Positions 33,638 through 41,575 of a DNA stretch of 64,000 bases are shown here, one piece after another. Origin of the DNA: Roseibacillus persicicus (lineage in GTDB: Bacteria; Verrucomicrobiota; Verrucomicrobiia; Verrucomicrobiales; Akkermansiaceae). Position numbers and translations under genes: made by a program. How positions within the stretch are numbered: the first letter of the stretch is position 1; every line of letters begins with the position of its first letter. The notes beneath the pieces are model-generated. The model saw only the letters and a program-made list of their open reading frames with translations. It was not told where the DNA came from and searched no databases. The stretch spans positions 62,001 through 126,000 of the forward strand of contig NZ_BMXI01000017.1 in the NCBI RefSeq assembly GCF_014651675.1, read 5' to 3'.

Positions 33638-34943
33638 TTTGAAGGGGAGCCCTTGGTTGGCGGTTGGATTCATTGGGTTGTTCGTCTCGCAAGGGCGGGG
33701 CAACGAGGCCTTGGACCTCTTGGAAGGCAAGATCACCGAGGACGAAGTCACGGTGACCGAGCTTTTACAGAAAGAGGATGCCGGCGAGGAGGGTGCGGAC
33801 GCTGAGGAGGAGCAGAAGAAGACTTTGGTGGATGACCGGGACTACTCATCCCGCTGGAAGAACCGGCTCGCTCCTTTGGGAATGGTCTACGAGAACGAGA
33901 CCAATCCAGTGGTGCAGCGGGTGGCCATCGACGGCTTGGCAGAATGGGGGCTGGCCAATGGGGACATCGATCCCAAGGCAGGTTCTTCCCAGAAGATTGA
34001 CGACAATCAGCTGAAGCGAGTGCGGCTGGGCGGTATGATGCGTGCCTTTTACAACACGGACTTGGAAGGTCGCGTGGTGGGGGATGGCGATGGCTATCAG
34101 GGCATCGATACCTTGAAGGCCACCGTGCAAGTGAACGAAGCGCTGAAGGTCGAGGCCGGAAAGTTTCGCCCTCCCTTCAGTCAGGAATACCGGCAGGATC
34201 CCAATGTGCGCATTGCGCCGGGTCTTTCGCCCATCGTGGCACAGGTTGCGCCCGCTAATACTGTTGGGGTGCGCGTGAGTGCCGAGAATGGTCCCTGGGA
34301 GATGGGGTTGGGTTGGTTCAGTGGCAAGCAGGATCAGAACATCCCCGAGTTGGGAGGGGGCTTTGTTCTCGCGAACTTGAGTTACACTTTCGACGGGGAA
34401 AAGGTGGTGGATAGCAGCGATGAAGATGCGGTGACCCCTCCGGGGCATCAACGCTGGCACTTGGACTACCTTTACAATACTTCCGAGGATGTGAACGGCA
34501 GCGTGCCCAATGGTTACAAGCATTTGCTGTCCACCGGGATTGAGGTGAGCAGCGGGAACTTTGACTTCGGGGGAGACTTCATTGTGGCCAACGGAGACGT
34601 CGACACCGCATGGGGGATGACTCTAACAGGCCGCTACTGGATCTTGGAAGACGCGTTGCGATTCGTTGGGCGCTATAACTATGCCGACACCGATGATGCC
34701 GGAGGGCTCTCGGTTGGTTACGGGGTGCCCGGGGCTTTGGGGGATAGCACGCAACCCTTGCTGGGATACTCGACCGTTCTCTCGGGGGATGAGTATCACT
34801 CCTTTTACGCCGGACTCGATTGGCACTTTGTGGAGGACTACTTGATGCTTTCCACCGGACTGGAGCTGAAGTTGCTCAAGGACGAAACCAACGGCGACAC
34901 CTCCAGTCTGCTTTGGCATACGGGTGGTCGGGTCGCATTCTAA
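33627..34943 (+). CDS. OprO/OprP-type phosphate-selective porin
   Basis: From ATG 33627 the product has 438 residues, with a signal peptide (AVGFIGLFVSQGRG) and an acidic linker (EDAGEEGADAEEEQKK). A porin barrel follows with QLKRVRLGGMMRAFYN, LKVEAGKFRPPFSQEYRQ and a C-terminal barrel strand ending HTGGRVAF. The KVEAGKF-PFS-E pattern and terminal Phe place it in the Porin_O_P family, outer-membrane channels for phosphate or polyphosphate. The start overlaps the TPR gene by 11 nt, tying it to the TonB operon. The acidic linker echoes that of the TonB receptor. Ion selectivity cannot be proven from sequence. Confidence 0.82.
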   Translation: MKNSLKGSPWLAVGFIGLFVSQGRGNEALDLLEGKITEDEVTVTELLQKEDAGEEGADAEEEQKKTLVDDRDYSSRWKNRLAPLGMVYENETNPVVQRVAIDGLAEWGLANGDIDPKAGSSQKIDDNQLKRVRLGGMMRAFYNTDLEGRVVGDGDGYQGIDTLKATVQVNEALKVEAGKFRPPFSQEYRQDPNVRIAPGLSPIVAQVAPANTVGVRVSAENGPWEMGLGWFSGKQDQNIPELGGGFVLANLSYTFDGEKVVDSSDEDAVTPPGHQRWHLDYLYNTSEDVNGSVPNGYKHLLSTGIEVSSGNFDFGGDFIVANGDVDTAWGMTLTGRYWILEDALRFVGRYNYADTDDAGGLSVGYGVPGALGDSTQPLLGYSTVLSGDEYHSFYAGLDWHFVEDYLMLSTGLELKLLKDETNGDTSSLLWHTGGRVAF

Positions 34944-34977
34944 GAATCAAAAAATCTAACAAACACATTCAATTACG

Positions 34978-35583
34978 ATGAAACTAGTAGCAATCACTCT
35001 CGCCTTGGGCCTCGCTGGTCTGAGTTCTGCCTTTGGTCTCGGTATCGATGTCGAGGGCTTGGGCCACAACCTCAATGGTTGGCAAAAGAATCGGACCGCC
35101 ACCTACACCATTGATAGCCAGACCTACCGTACCCACGTGCCCACTGTGACCCAGAATCTGGACGGAGGAATCTTCGTCTCCATGCGGGTGGAGCACATCT
35201 CGGCCGTTCGCGCGGACGCGATTGGGTATATCGAGCTCACCTTTACTCCCAGCGGTTACGTCGGCGCTTCGCAAATCCGGCTGACCATGAACGGCAAAAA
35301 ATACGACACCGGTCAGGTCCTGCGGGAAGAGGAGAAAGTGGTCACCGAGGCCGAGGTCGGTTCTATGGACTGGCGGACCACGCACATGAAGATGGTGCTG
35401 AACCTTTTCAGTAAGCTCGATGCCGAATTCGCCAAGGCCGAAGGGAAAGAGGAGAAAAGCAAGGGCGATCTCTGGGGACGCTTCAAGGGCTCCAAGTTGA
35501 GCGAGTCCGATGTCTCTGCCGCTCTCCGGCACAATCTCAATCTCCTTCTTGCCAACGTGGGGGAGAGCTACGGCACGAAGTAA
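34978..35583 (+). CDS. exported protein of unknown function
   Basis: This 201-residue protein has a clear signal peptide (ITLALGLAGLSSAFG). A mainly beta domain follows (TATYTIDSQTYRTHVPTVTQ, GYIELTFTPSGYVGASQIRL), ending in helices (MKMVLNLFSKLDAEFAKAEG). I do not recognise the family. It starts 34 bp after the porin gene and is the last gene before a strong terminator, so it belongs to the DUF3450-TonB-porin operon. A periplasmic role in the uptake system is inferred from that position alone. Confidence 0.7.
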   Translation: MKLVAITLALGLAGLSSAFGLGIDVEGLGHNLNGWQKNRTATYTIDSQTYRTHVPTVTQNLDGGIFVSMRVEHISAVRADAIGYIELTFTPSGYVGASQIRLTMNGKKYDTGQVLREEEKVVTEAEVGSMDWRTTHMKMVLNLFSKLDAEFAKAEGKEEKSKGDLWGRFKGSKLSESDVSAALRHNLNLLLANVGESYGTK

Positions 35584-35604
35584 GTTTTCATGTTCATAAG
35601 GCTT

Positions 35605-35635
35605 AAAAAAGCCGCCAGGTGACTGGCGGCTTTTT
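35605..35635. terminator. bidirectional rho-independent terminator
   Basis: GCCGCCA (35611-35617) pairs with TGGCGGC (35624-35630), flanked by six A on the left and five T on the right. It therefore works for the plus-strand TonB/porin operon and for the minus-strand porin gene ending at 35663. Confidence 0.92.
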
Positions 35636-35662
35636 CCTGTTTTAGGGGGGATTGAGACAGGC

Positions 35663-36919
35663 CTAGAAATAGGTGCGGAAGCCGAGGAAGGTCGTCCAGC
35701 CCTCGTAGACATGGTCGCCATTGGACTCGATGTCATCATACTCGATGCCCGCCATCACTTTCGTGCTGGGGCAGAAGTAGTAGTTGAGTCCGGCGTAGAA
35801 GGAGTGGTGGGCATCGCCACGTGCTCCATCCAGATCCGCGTCACCCACGCTTTCGGCGCGGCGTGCGTAGCGACTGTTCAGGCGGATGCCTTCGTCTTCT
35901 GATGAACCTTGATACTGGTAACGGGCCACTGCTTCGAGCTTGTCCTCGATGAGGAACATGCTGGGCAGAAAGACCACGCCCCAGACGTTGCCATCGCGGT
36001 CGGCAGCTTGGTCGCCATTGTCGGCATAGATCCCCTCGAGGATGAACTGCCAAGGTCCGCGACCATAGGTGAGGGACAGGGAAGTGGACCATTCCATGCC
36101 ACCGCCAAGAACTTCGTCACCGGCTTCGATATCCTGATAGAAACCTGCGAAGTAGAGCTTCGAGATGTCCGCTCCGGTCACGCTGCTGATGTCGTACCAA
36201 GCGTTGGCCCAATACATGATTCCATCGTCCCAGCCTGCGAGGTAGTCGTCTTGGGTGGTGGAAAAAACTCCAAGCTCGGTGCGGAAGTTGCCGGACTTGA
36301 TGTCGACCCAACCACCGGTGGCGTTGTCGAATTCGGTAGCGGAAGGCCAGACCTTGTTAGAGATTGCCGAACGCTCCACGGTCTTGATGCTATTGGAAGA
36401 GATGTCCCACTCTGCGGAGGTGTGGGTTTCGCGCTTGCCGTAACCAAACTTGAGGCCATCAACTGCTTCGATGCCGAAGGCGTCCTTGGCATCGAAGGTG
36501 AGAGTGAGGTCCCACATGTGCTTGAACTCGAAGTTGCGGTCACCGCCTACGGGTTCCTGGTCATTGAAGATTTCGGCCTGACCCTTCAGTTCGAAGTAAT
36601 TGAGCAAGCCCATCTTGGCGCCAACTCGGAAGCGACGGATTTCGTCGGTGTCGTAGTTGAAGTTATCTCCATTGGCGTCGACCCCGTCGGTGTAACCATA
36701 CTGGTAGTGAACACGGCCGAAGACCGAGAAGCTCTGGATGATGGGGTTGGTGTCGTCGGAATAGAGTTTGCCGATATTCTTATAGGCATCGCAAAAGCTG
36801 CCGGAAGAGGTTTCGACGGGAGCAGGGCTGACCACGGGGGCTTCTTCGTAGGTGGCGTCACCAGCCCACAAAAAAGCCGTCGACGCTAGGAGTATTCCTC
36901 CGGTCAGACGGCTGGTCAT
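35663..36919 (-). CDS. OprO/OprP-type porin
   Basis: From ATG 36919 the product has 418 residues with a good signal peptide (TGGILLASTAFLWAGD). The N-terminus carries SFCDAYKNIGKLYSDDTNPI, a pattern repeated in the next porin. Barrel strands follow, including DEIRRFRVGAKMGLLNYFEL and VDGLKFGYGKRETHTSAEWD, and it ends WTTFLGFRTYF with terminal Phe. An upstream ATG at 36985 would give an unusually long basic leader, so 36919 is preferred. Its C-terminal half is very similar to the porin at 37128-38375 (GIRLNSRYARR, AGLNYYFCPSTKVMAGIEYD), so the two are probably paralogues from a duplication. The family forms anion or phosphate channels. Confidence 0.83.
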   Translation of the reverse strand: MTSRLTGGILLASTAFLWAGDATYEEAPVVSPAPVETSSGSFCDAYKNIGKLYSDDTNPIIQSFSVFGRVHYQYGYTDGVDANGDNFNYDTDEIRRFRVGAKMGLLNYFELKGQAEIFNDQEPVGGDRNFEFKHMWDLTLTFDAKDAFGIEAVDGLKFGYGKRETHTSAEWDISSNSIKTVERSAISNKVWPSATEFDNATGGWVDIKSGNFRTELGVFSTTQDDYLAGWDDGIMYWANAWYDISSVTGADISKLYFAGFYQDIEAGDEVLGGGMEWSTSLSLTYGRGPWQFILEGIYADNGDQAADRDGNVWGVVFLPSMFLIEDKLEAVARYQYQGSSEDEGIRLNSRYARRAESVGDADLDGARGDAHHSFYAGLNYYFCPSTKVMAGIEYDDIESNGDHVYEGWTTFLGFRTYF

Positions 36920-37062
36920 CGGCTTGACTCTGGATGTGGACCCACATCCCAAAATTGTTTCTCGTTGTCGGCATTGTCGTTTCATATGCGGCCGAGTAAC
37001 TAACAGCCTTCATTCAGTCTCTAAAGAAAAAAGAAGCCGCAAATAAGCGGTTTTGTTTCTAC

Positions 37063-37090
37063 AAAAAAAGCCCCCGGAATTTCCGGAGGC
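37063..37090 (-). terminator. terminator after minus-strand porin gene
   Basis: On the minus strand GCCTCCGGAA pairs with TTCCGGGGGC (one C/A mismatch) and is followed by a run of seven T. It lies about 40 bp after the stop of the porin gene ending at 37128 and separates the two porin genes. Confidence 0.88.
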
Positions 37091-37127
37091 TCTTGGTGAA
37101 GGTGAAGCGAATTCGGTGGCGTCGAAC

Positions 37128-38375
37128 CTAGAAATAGGTGCGGAAGGCCAACCACCAAGTTAGAGCGTCAACGTCGCCAGTTGGGGTACTGAGTTCATCG
37201 TACTCGACACCGGCCATCAGCTTCGCATTGTGGTCGCAGAGATAGTAGTTCAGGCCGAGATAGATGCTATGATGGGAGTCGCCGCGGCCGCCGTTGATAT
37301 CGGCTCCGGTATCGTCGGTGCGACGAAGATAGCGGCTGTTGAGTCTAATGCCTTCGGAGGCATCGGATCCCTGGTATTGGTAACGGGCAACCGCCTGCAG
37401 ACGGTCTTCGACCAACCAATAATGGGGGATGACTACGACACCCCAGAACTCATCCTGACGATCCGGATTCGTTTGTCCCATTCCAGCGGTTCCATTGTCA
37501 CCGTAGATGAGGTCTGTGACCAAGCCGAAGCGACCGGACTCATAAACCGCACTCAGGGAGGTGGCCCACTTGTATTGCCAGGTGGAAGCCGAGCCGACAT
37601 CGCCATCGTTGTAGACAAAGTCAGCGAGCACCTGCAGCTCATCGGACACCTGATAGCCGATGCTGGCCTGATAGGCGACAGACTCACCCCATCCGGCTAC
37701 AAACTCATCTTCGACCTCGGTGGAGTAGGCACCCAACAGAGCGCTCCACTGTCCTTTTTCCGCCTTCAGTTTCACTCCGGTGGGGCGGTCGGAACCATAG
37801 ACCTTGTTAGAAATGGCTGAACGCTCCACAGTTAGAATTTTTTTGGAGGATTCCACCGCCTCGTGTGAGATTGCGAATTTGTGCCGGCCGTAGCTCACGT
37901 GGAGCTTGTCGAGTTGGTCGACACCGAAAGCTTTCTTGATATCAAAGCCGATGAGTGCCTCGTCGAAGCTCTGGTAATCCCAGTCCAGCTCTCCACTGCT
38001 AGGTCGTCCGTCGGAGACGATGTTGATGTTCGCCTTGAAGTCAAAATACTGCAGAAACTTTCCCTTGGCTCCGATTCGCACACGGCGGAACTCGTCGTAG
38101 GAGTCTTCGAAGTCATCTCCGTTGACATCACTGCCATCTACCCAAGCTCCTTGATACTGGAAGCGGCCAAAAACGGTCAATTCCTGGATGAGGGGATTCT
38201 CCGGGTTTTTATAGAGCTTTCCGATACTGGAGAAAGCGTCACAGAAGCTTGGAGCGGATTCGCTGGCATCCGCCACGAGGGGCTCGGAATAGGGAGCGAA
38301 TTCTCCGGCCGTCACAAACGGATTGAGGCCGAATGTTACAATCGCGGCCGCCAAAGATGGGATGGGTTTTTGCAT
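37128..38375 (-). CDS. OprO/OprP-type porin divergent from pstS
   Basis: This 415-residue protein has a signal peptide (AAAIVTFGLNPFVTAG) and a conserved N-terminal SFCDAFSSIGKLYKNPENPL segment. Barrel strands include EFRRVRIGAKGKFLQYFDFK and LDKLHVSYGRHKFAISHEAV, and it ends WWLAFRTYF. It is a close paralogue of the porin at 35663-36919. It is transcribed away from pstS out of a shared 231-bp region that contains two Pho-box-like elements. This arrangement resembles oprP/oprO next to pst genes in proteobacteria and supports a role in phosphate entry across the outer membrane. A terminator follows. Confidence 0.87.
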   Translation of the reverse strand: MQKPIPSLAAAIVTFGLNPFVTAGEFAPYSEPLVADASESAPSFCDAFSSIGKLYKNPENPLIQELTVFGRFQYQGAWVDGSDVNGDDFEDSYDEFRRVRIGAKGKFLQYFDFKANINIVSDGRPSSGELDWDYQSFDEALIGFDIKKAFGVDQLDKLHVSYGRHKFAISHEAVESSKKILTVERSAISNKVYGSDRPTGVKLKAEKGQWSALLGAYSTEVEDEFVAGWGESVAYQASIGYQVSDELQVLADFVYNDGDVGSASTWQYKWATSLSAVYESGRFGLVTDLIYGDNGTAGMGQTNPDRQDEFWGVVVIPHYWLVEDRLQAVARYQYQGSDASEGIRLNSRYLRRTDDTGADINGGRGDSHHSIYLGLNYYLCDHNAKLMAGVEYDELSTPTGDVDALTWWLAFRTYF

Positions 38376-38426
38376 GAGTATGGCTATTTGTTGGTAGTAA
38401 GGTTCAGAAAATGAACCTTTTCTGAA

Positions 38427-38444
38427 TGTGACGGAATTGTCACC
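38427..38444. promoter_or_regulatory. Pho-box-like element, porin/pstS divergent region (site 1)
   Basis: TGTGACGGAATTGTCACC contains TGTGAC and TGTCAC half-sites with an 11-bp step and is also palindromic (GTGAC-N6-GTCAC). It lies about 50-70 bp upstream of the minus-strand porin start, so it probably serves that gene. Confidence 0.58.
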
Positions 38445-38489
38445 GGAAGGGCTTATTACAGACGATTTCGATTTTCCTCAACCAAACTG

Positions 38490-38507
38490 TGTTACAAATT
38501 TGTCACT
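38490..38507. promoter_or_regulatory. Pho-box-like element, porin/pstS divergent region (site 2)
   Basis: TGTTACAAATTTGTCACT contains TGTTAC and TGTCAC half-sites exactly 11 bp apart, the spacing of a PhoB box. It lies 100-117 bp upstream of the pstS ATG, leaving room for a -10 region and leader. Confidence 0.62.
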
Positions 38508-38606
38508 TTAAAGGGGGGGACATGGGCACGTTGCTGGTCATTGTAGCGCCGCATTCGAGCCGGCTGTTCCACAAGGGGCAGTGGTTTGGATAACAGAAGT
38601 AACACT

Positions 38607-39416
38607 ATGAAACTGAATACCGTAATCGGAACTATCGCCGCAGGCTTGCTCTTTAGCGGAGTGGCAATGGGACAAGCGAAAATCGTCATCAAAGGCTCGG
38701 ACACTCTGGGCGCCAAGATGGTTCCCCAGCTGACTGCTGTTTACAAAGCAATGGGCAACGCGACTGACTTCGAGATTGCAGCAGAAGGCTCCTCTACGGC
38801 TTTCACCTCTCTTCTTGAGGGAACGGCTGACATTGGGATGAGCTCCCGCGACGCCAAGGAAGGGGAAAAGGACTCTTTCACCGCCAAGGGCAAGGAATTG
38901 GTCGAGCATGTGGCCGGTATCGACATGATTGCGGTCGTGGTGAACGAGGGCAACTCTGTGAAGGACCTGACTACCAAGCAAATCGAGGGGATTTTCACTG
39001 GTGAAATCACCGACTGGAGCGAATTGGGCGGTAAAAAAGGCGCCATTTCGGTCTACACTCGCAATACTTCTTCCGGCACCTACAAGAGCTTCCAGGAGCT
39101 TGCGATGAACAAGCGGGACTACGGTTCATCTACCCAGAAGATGGCAGGCAACGAAGCCATCGCTTCCGAGGTTGGTAAGAACATCAACGGAATCGGCTAT
39201 GTCGGACTCGCCTACGCCAAGAACGACGGACTTCTTCCCGTGACTGTAGAAGGCAAAGGGTTGGATTCTCCTGCAGAGTATCCTCTTTCCCGCAAGCTCT
39301 ACTACTACACGGTCGGGCAGCCTGAGGGGGAGATTGGTAAATTCCTCACATGGGCAAAGACTGACGAGACTGCTCAGAAGGTGATTGAGAAGGTGGGCTT
39401 TGTTTCCGCCAAGTAA
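38607..39416 (+). CDS. pstS: phosphate-binding protein PstS
   Basis: This 269-residue periplasmic phosphate-binding protein has a signal peptide (IAAGLLFSGVAMGQ). The mature part shows the PstS pattern: IVIKGSDTLGAKMVPQL, EGSSTAFTSLLEGTADIGMSSRD, VVVNEGNSVKDLTTKQIEGI and a TRNTSSGTYKSFQEL phosphate loop. ATG 38607 is chosen because the signal peptide begins there; the frame upstream has no conserved sequence. It hands phosphate to PstCAB, encoded next. The gene is followed by two hairpins, and a Pho-box-like element lies upstream, consistent with high phosphate-starvation expression. Confidence 0.95.
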   Translation: MKLNTVIGTIAAGLLFSGVAMGQAKIVIKGSDTLGAKMVPQLTAVYKAMGNATDFEIAAEGSSTAFTSLLEGTADIGMSSRDAKEGEKDSFTAKGKELVEHVAGIDMIAVVVNEGNSVKDLTTKQIEGIFTGEITDWSELGGKKGAISVYTRNTSSGTYKSFQELAMNKRDYGSSTQKMAGNEAIASEVGKNINGIGYVGLAYAKNDGLLPVTVEGKGLDSPAEYPLSRKLYYYTVGQPEGEIGKFLTWAKTDETAQKVIEKVGFVSAK

Positions 39417-39434
39417 CGAAATTGTTTCCGGATA

Positions 39435-39466
39435 GGCATCGGCGATTGTGCGCCGATGCCTTATTT
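39435..39466 (+). terminator. hairpin after pstS (first)
   Basis: A perfect 10-bp stem GGCATCGGCG/CGCCGATGCC (39435-39444 with 39451-39460) is followed by TTATTT. The weak T-run would allow partial read-through into pstC, giving more pstS than permease mRNA. Confidence 0.8.
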
Positions 39467-39476
39467 CGAATCTCAG

Positions 39477-39502
39477 AAGGAGGTGTTCCAGCCTCCTTTT
39501 TT
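39477..39502 (+). terminator. hairpin after pstS (second)
   Basis: AAGGAGG (39477-39483) pairs with CCTCCTT (39492-39498), with T continuing to 39502. It stands in tandem with the first hairpin between pstS and pstC. Confidence 0.75.
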
Positions 39503-39607
39503 CCTATCGATACGGCAGTTTTTTGAACGCAGTTCAGAGGCCGCCGGGCACTGTTTGACAGTCCGTTCTTTACAACCCGCTTTCCTGCAGACTACCTCAA
39601 GACTCCG

Positions 39608-41575
39608 ATGTCAAAAACCACCGTGAATGGTGAGGCCAAGGCCTTCCGCAAAAAGGGGGGATTCAATATCCTGGGCAAGGGCCTGCAGGATTTGATTCGC
39701 TATTTTTTCGGCGGCAATGCCATGGTTGCCATTGTCGTTCTCGTCCTGATTTCGGCCTTCTTGGCCAAAGAGGCCTTTTTCTTTTTTCCCCGCCACTTGG
39801 AGGAGCTTCGCGCCTATCGGGAGACTGGGCAGGAGTATGTGGGCTACATGGATGCCGAACTGAAGGCGCATCGTAAAATCACCTCTCAGGTCACCCAGGC
39901 TTATAATTTACAGATTAGGGAAGCTGCGGGCGATGAGCTCGCGCTCTTGGAAGTGGCCCAGGAACTCAAGGGTATCATTCGTTCCGCTGCGGAGGATGAA
40001 GGTCGCGCATTGAAGGCTGCGGAAGAGAAAGCCGGAGTCTTGGAATTCGTGGGAGGAGAAGCCCTCGAGGTTGCGCTCGCTGATGTCGCAGCGAAGAGGT
40101 CGGCTTATAATGAGGCTCTTCAAAAGGCAGGGGAGGGCGTCTTTCTCGACAATTTGGAGCGCAGTGAGGTGAAGCCTTCTGCGGAAGATTTTGCCAAAGT
40201 GAAGCGCAGTGTGGTGCGCACTCTTTCAGGCGAGGAGTCGCCTTGGTTGACTGAGCTGGAAGCGAGTATTTCGGCCAAGCAAGCTGCAGCCGCCGCCAAG
40301 TATGGTGAATTTGGTGAAGCGGTGGAGAGCCTGGTAGCAGCGCAGAGTCCATTGGAGAATCTTTGGAGCGAGTTGCGCACGATTACTGCTGAGAACCGGA
40401 GTGCGGTCGAGAAGGCCCAAACCGCTCCTCGCCGAAAGAAGGCGTTGGAAGATGGAGCACGTCTCACCGATGACCCGACCAAAAAGGCTGAGATGTTGGC
40501 GCGAGCGGCGGCCGTGGATCTATCTGCTCCCAACCCAGAGGCCATGACCGAGGCGGTCTATGCCAAGCGTGACGAGCATCAGGCGATCCGCAAGCAGTTG
40601 TTTGCGGAGACGGAGAGCCTTTTGAAAAGCATCCCGCAAAAGGTTGCCTCCAAGCAGTCGAACGAGATTCTGGATGACCTGCCCAAGGTGGCGGAAAAGT
40701 TTGAGAAGCAATTTGCTCATCTCGGGAAGCAAGCGGCTGCTTGGTCGCATCAGGACAAGATTGGCATGTGGCACTCCGTCACGACCTTTTTCCTCGGGAC
40801 CGAGTGGGTGACTAATTCGAGCTGGAACGATGTCTACGGCCTCATGCCATTGTTTTCGGGTTCTTGCATGATTGCCCTCATTGCCATTTTCATCGCGGTT
40901 CCGTTCTCAGTGGCGTCTGCGATTTACGTCAACCAAATCGCCGGACCTCGCGAGCAGAATCTGATTAAGCCGACCATCGAGTTCATTCAGGCGATTCCCT
41001 CCATTGTGTTGGGCTTCTTCGGTATAGTGGTGCTAGGGGACTTTTTGCGAGACGTCAGCCAGTGGGAGGTTCTCTCGTGGATTCCCGGTTTTCCCATGCA
41101 GGAGCGTCTCAACGCGCTCAACGCCGGGTTGCTCCTGGCCTTCATGTCCATCCCAACCATTTTCACCTTGGCGGAAGACGCACTGAACAATGTCCCCAAA
41201 GCCTATCGCGACGCCTCGCTGGCCTTGGGGAGCACCCGCTTGCAGACCATTCTCAAGGTGATTGTGCCCACTGCCTTGTCTGGCATTGTCGCGGCCGTTC
41301 TTCTCGGATTTGGCCGCATTATCGGAGAGACAATGGTCGTCCTGCTGGTGGCTGGTAACAAGATCGCGATGCCCGAATTCTCGGAAGGGCTCGGCATTCT
41401 CACCCAACCCACCCACACCATGACAGGAATCATCGCGCAGGAGACCGGTGAGGTGGAGCAGGGGTCCTTGCATTGGCGGGCGCTCTTTATGGTTGGGATG
41501 GTGCTTTTCACCATCTCTCTCGTTCTCAACTCGATCGCTCAGCAGGTCCTCAAACGCTACGGAAACAAGTCATGA
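39608..41575 (+). CDS. pstC: phosphate ABC permease PstC with large inserted domain
   Basis: This 655-residue protein is about twice the normal PstC length. A first membrane helix (residues 39-60) is followed by roughly 340 residues of charged, Ala/Glu/Lys-rich helical sequence that looks like periplasmic coiled coil. The permease proper then begins near residue 400: [20 protein letters not shown], the [20 protein letters not shown] helix, the cytoplasmic EAA loop [20 protein letters not shown], and [17 protein letters not shown]. It forms the transmembrane channel with PstA. The extra domain is not part of classical PstC. The gene overlaps pstA by 4 nt (ATGA) and starts about 100 bp after the pstS hairpins. 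Confidence 0.92.
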   Translation: MSKTTVNGEAKAFRKKGGFNILGKGLQDLIRYFFGGNAMVAIVVLVLISAFLAKEAFFFFPRHLEELRAYRETGQEYVGYMDAELKAHRKITSQVTQAYNLQIREAAGDELALLEVAQELKGIIRSAAEDEGRALKAAEEKAGVLEFVGGEALEVALADVAAKRSAYNEALQKAGEGVFLDNLERSEVKPSAEDFAKVKRSVVRTLSGEESPWLTELEASISAKQAAAAAKYGEFGEAVESLVAAQSPLENLWSELRTITAENRSAVEKAQTAPRRKKALEDGARLTDDPTKKAEMLARAAAVDLSAPNPEAMTEAVYAKRDEHQAIRKQLFAETESLLKSIPQKVASKQSNEILDDLPKVAEKFEKQFAHLGKQAAAWSHQDKIGMWHSVTTFFLGTEWVTNSSWNDVYGLMPLFSGSCMIALIAIFIAVPFSVASAIYVNQIAGPREQNLIKPTIEFIQAIPSIVLGFFGIVVLGDFLRDVSQWEVLSWIPGFPMQERLNALNAGLLLAFMSIPTIFTLAEDALNNVPKAYRDASLALGSTRLQTILKVIVPTALSGIVAAVLLGFGRIIGETMVVLLVAGNKIAMPEFSEGLGILTQPTHTMTGIIAQETGEVEQGSLHWRALFMVGMVLFTISLVLNSIAQQVLKRYGNKS

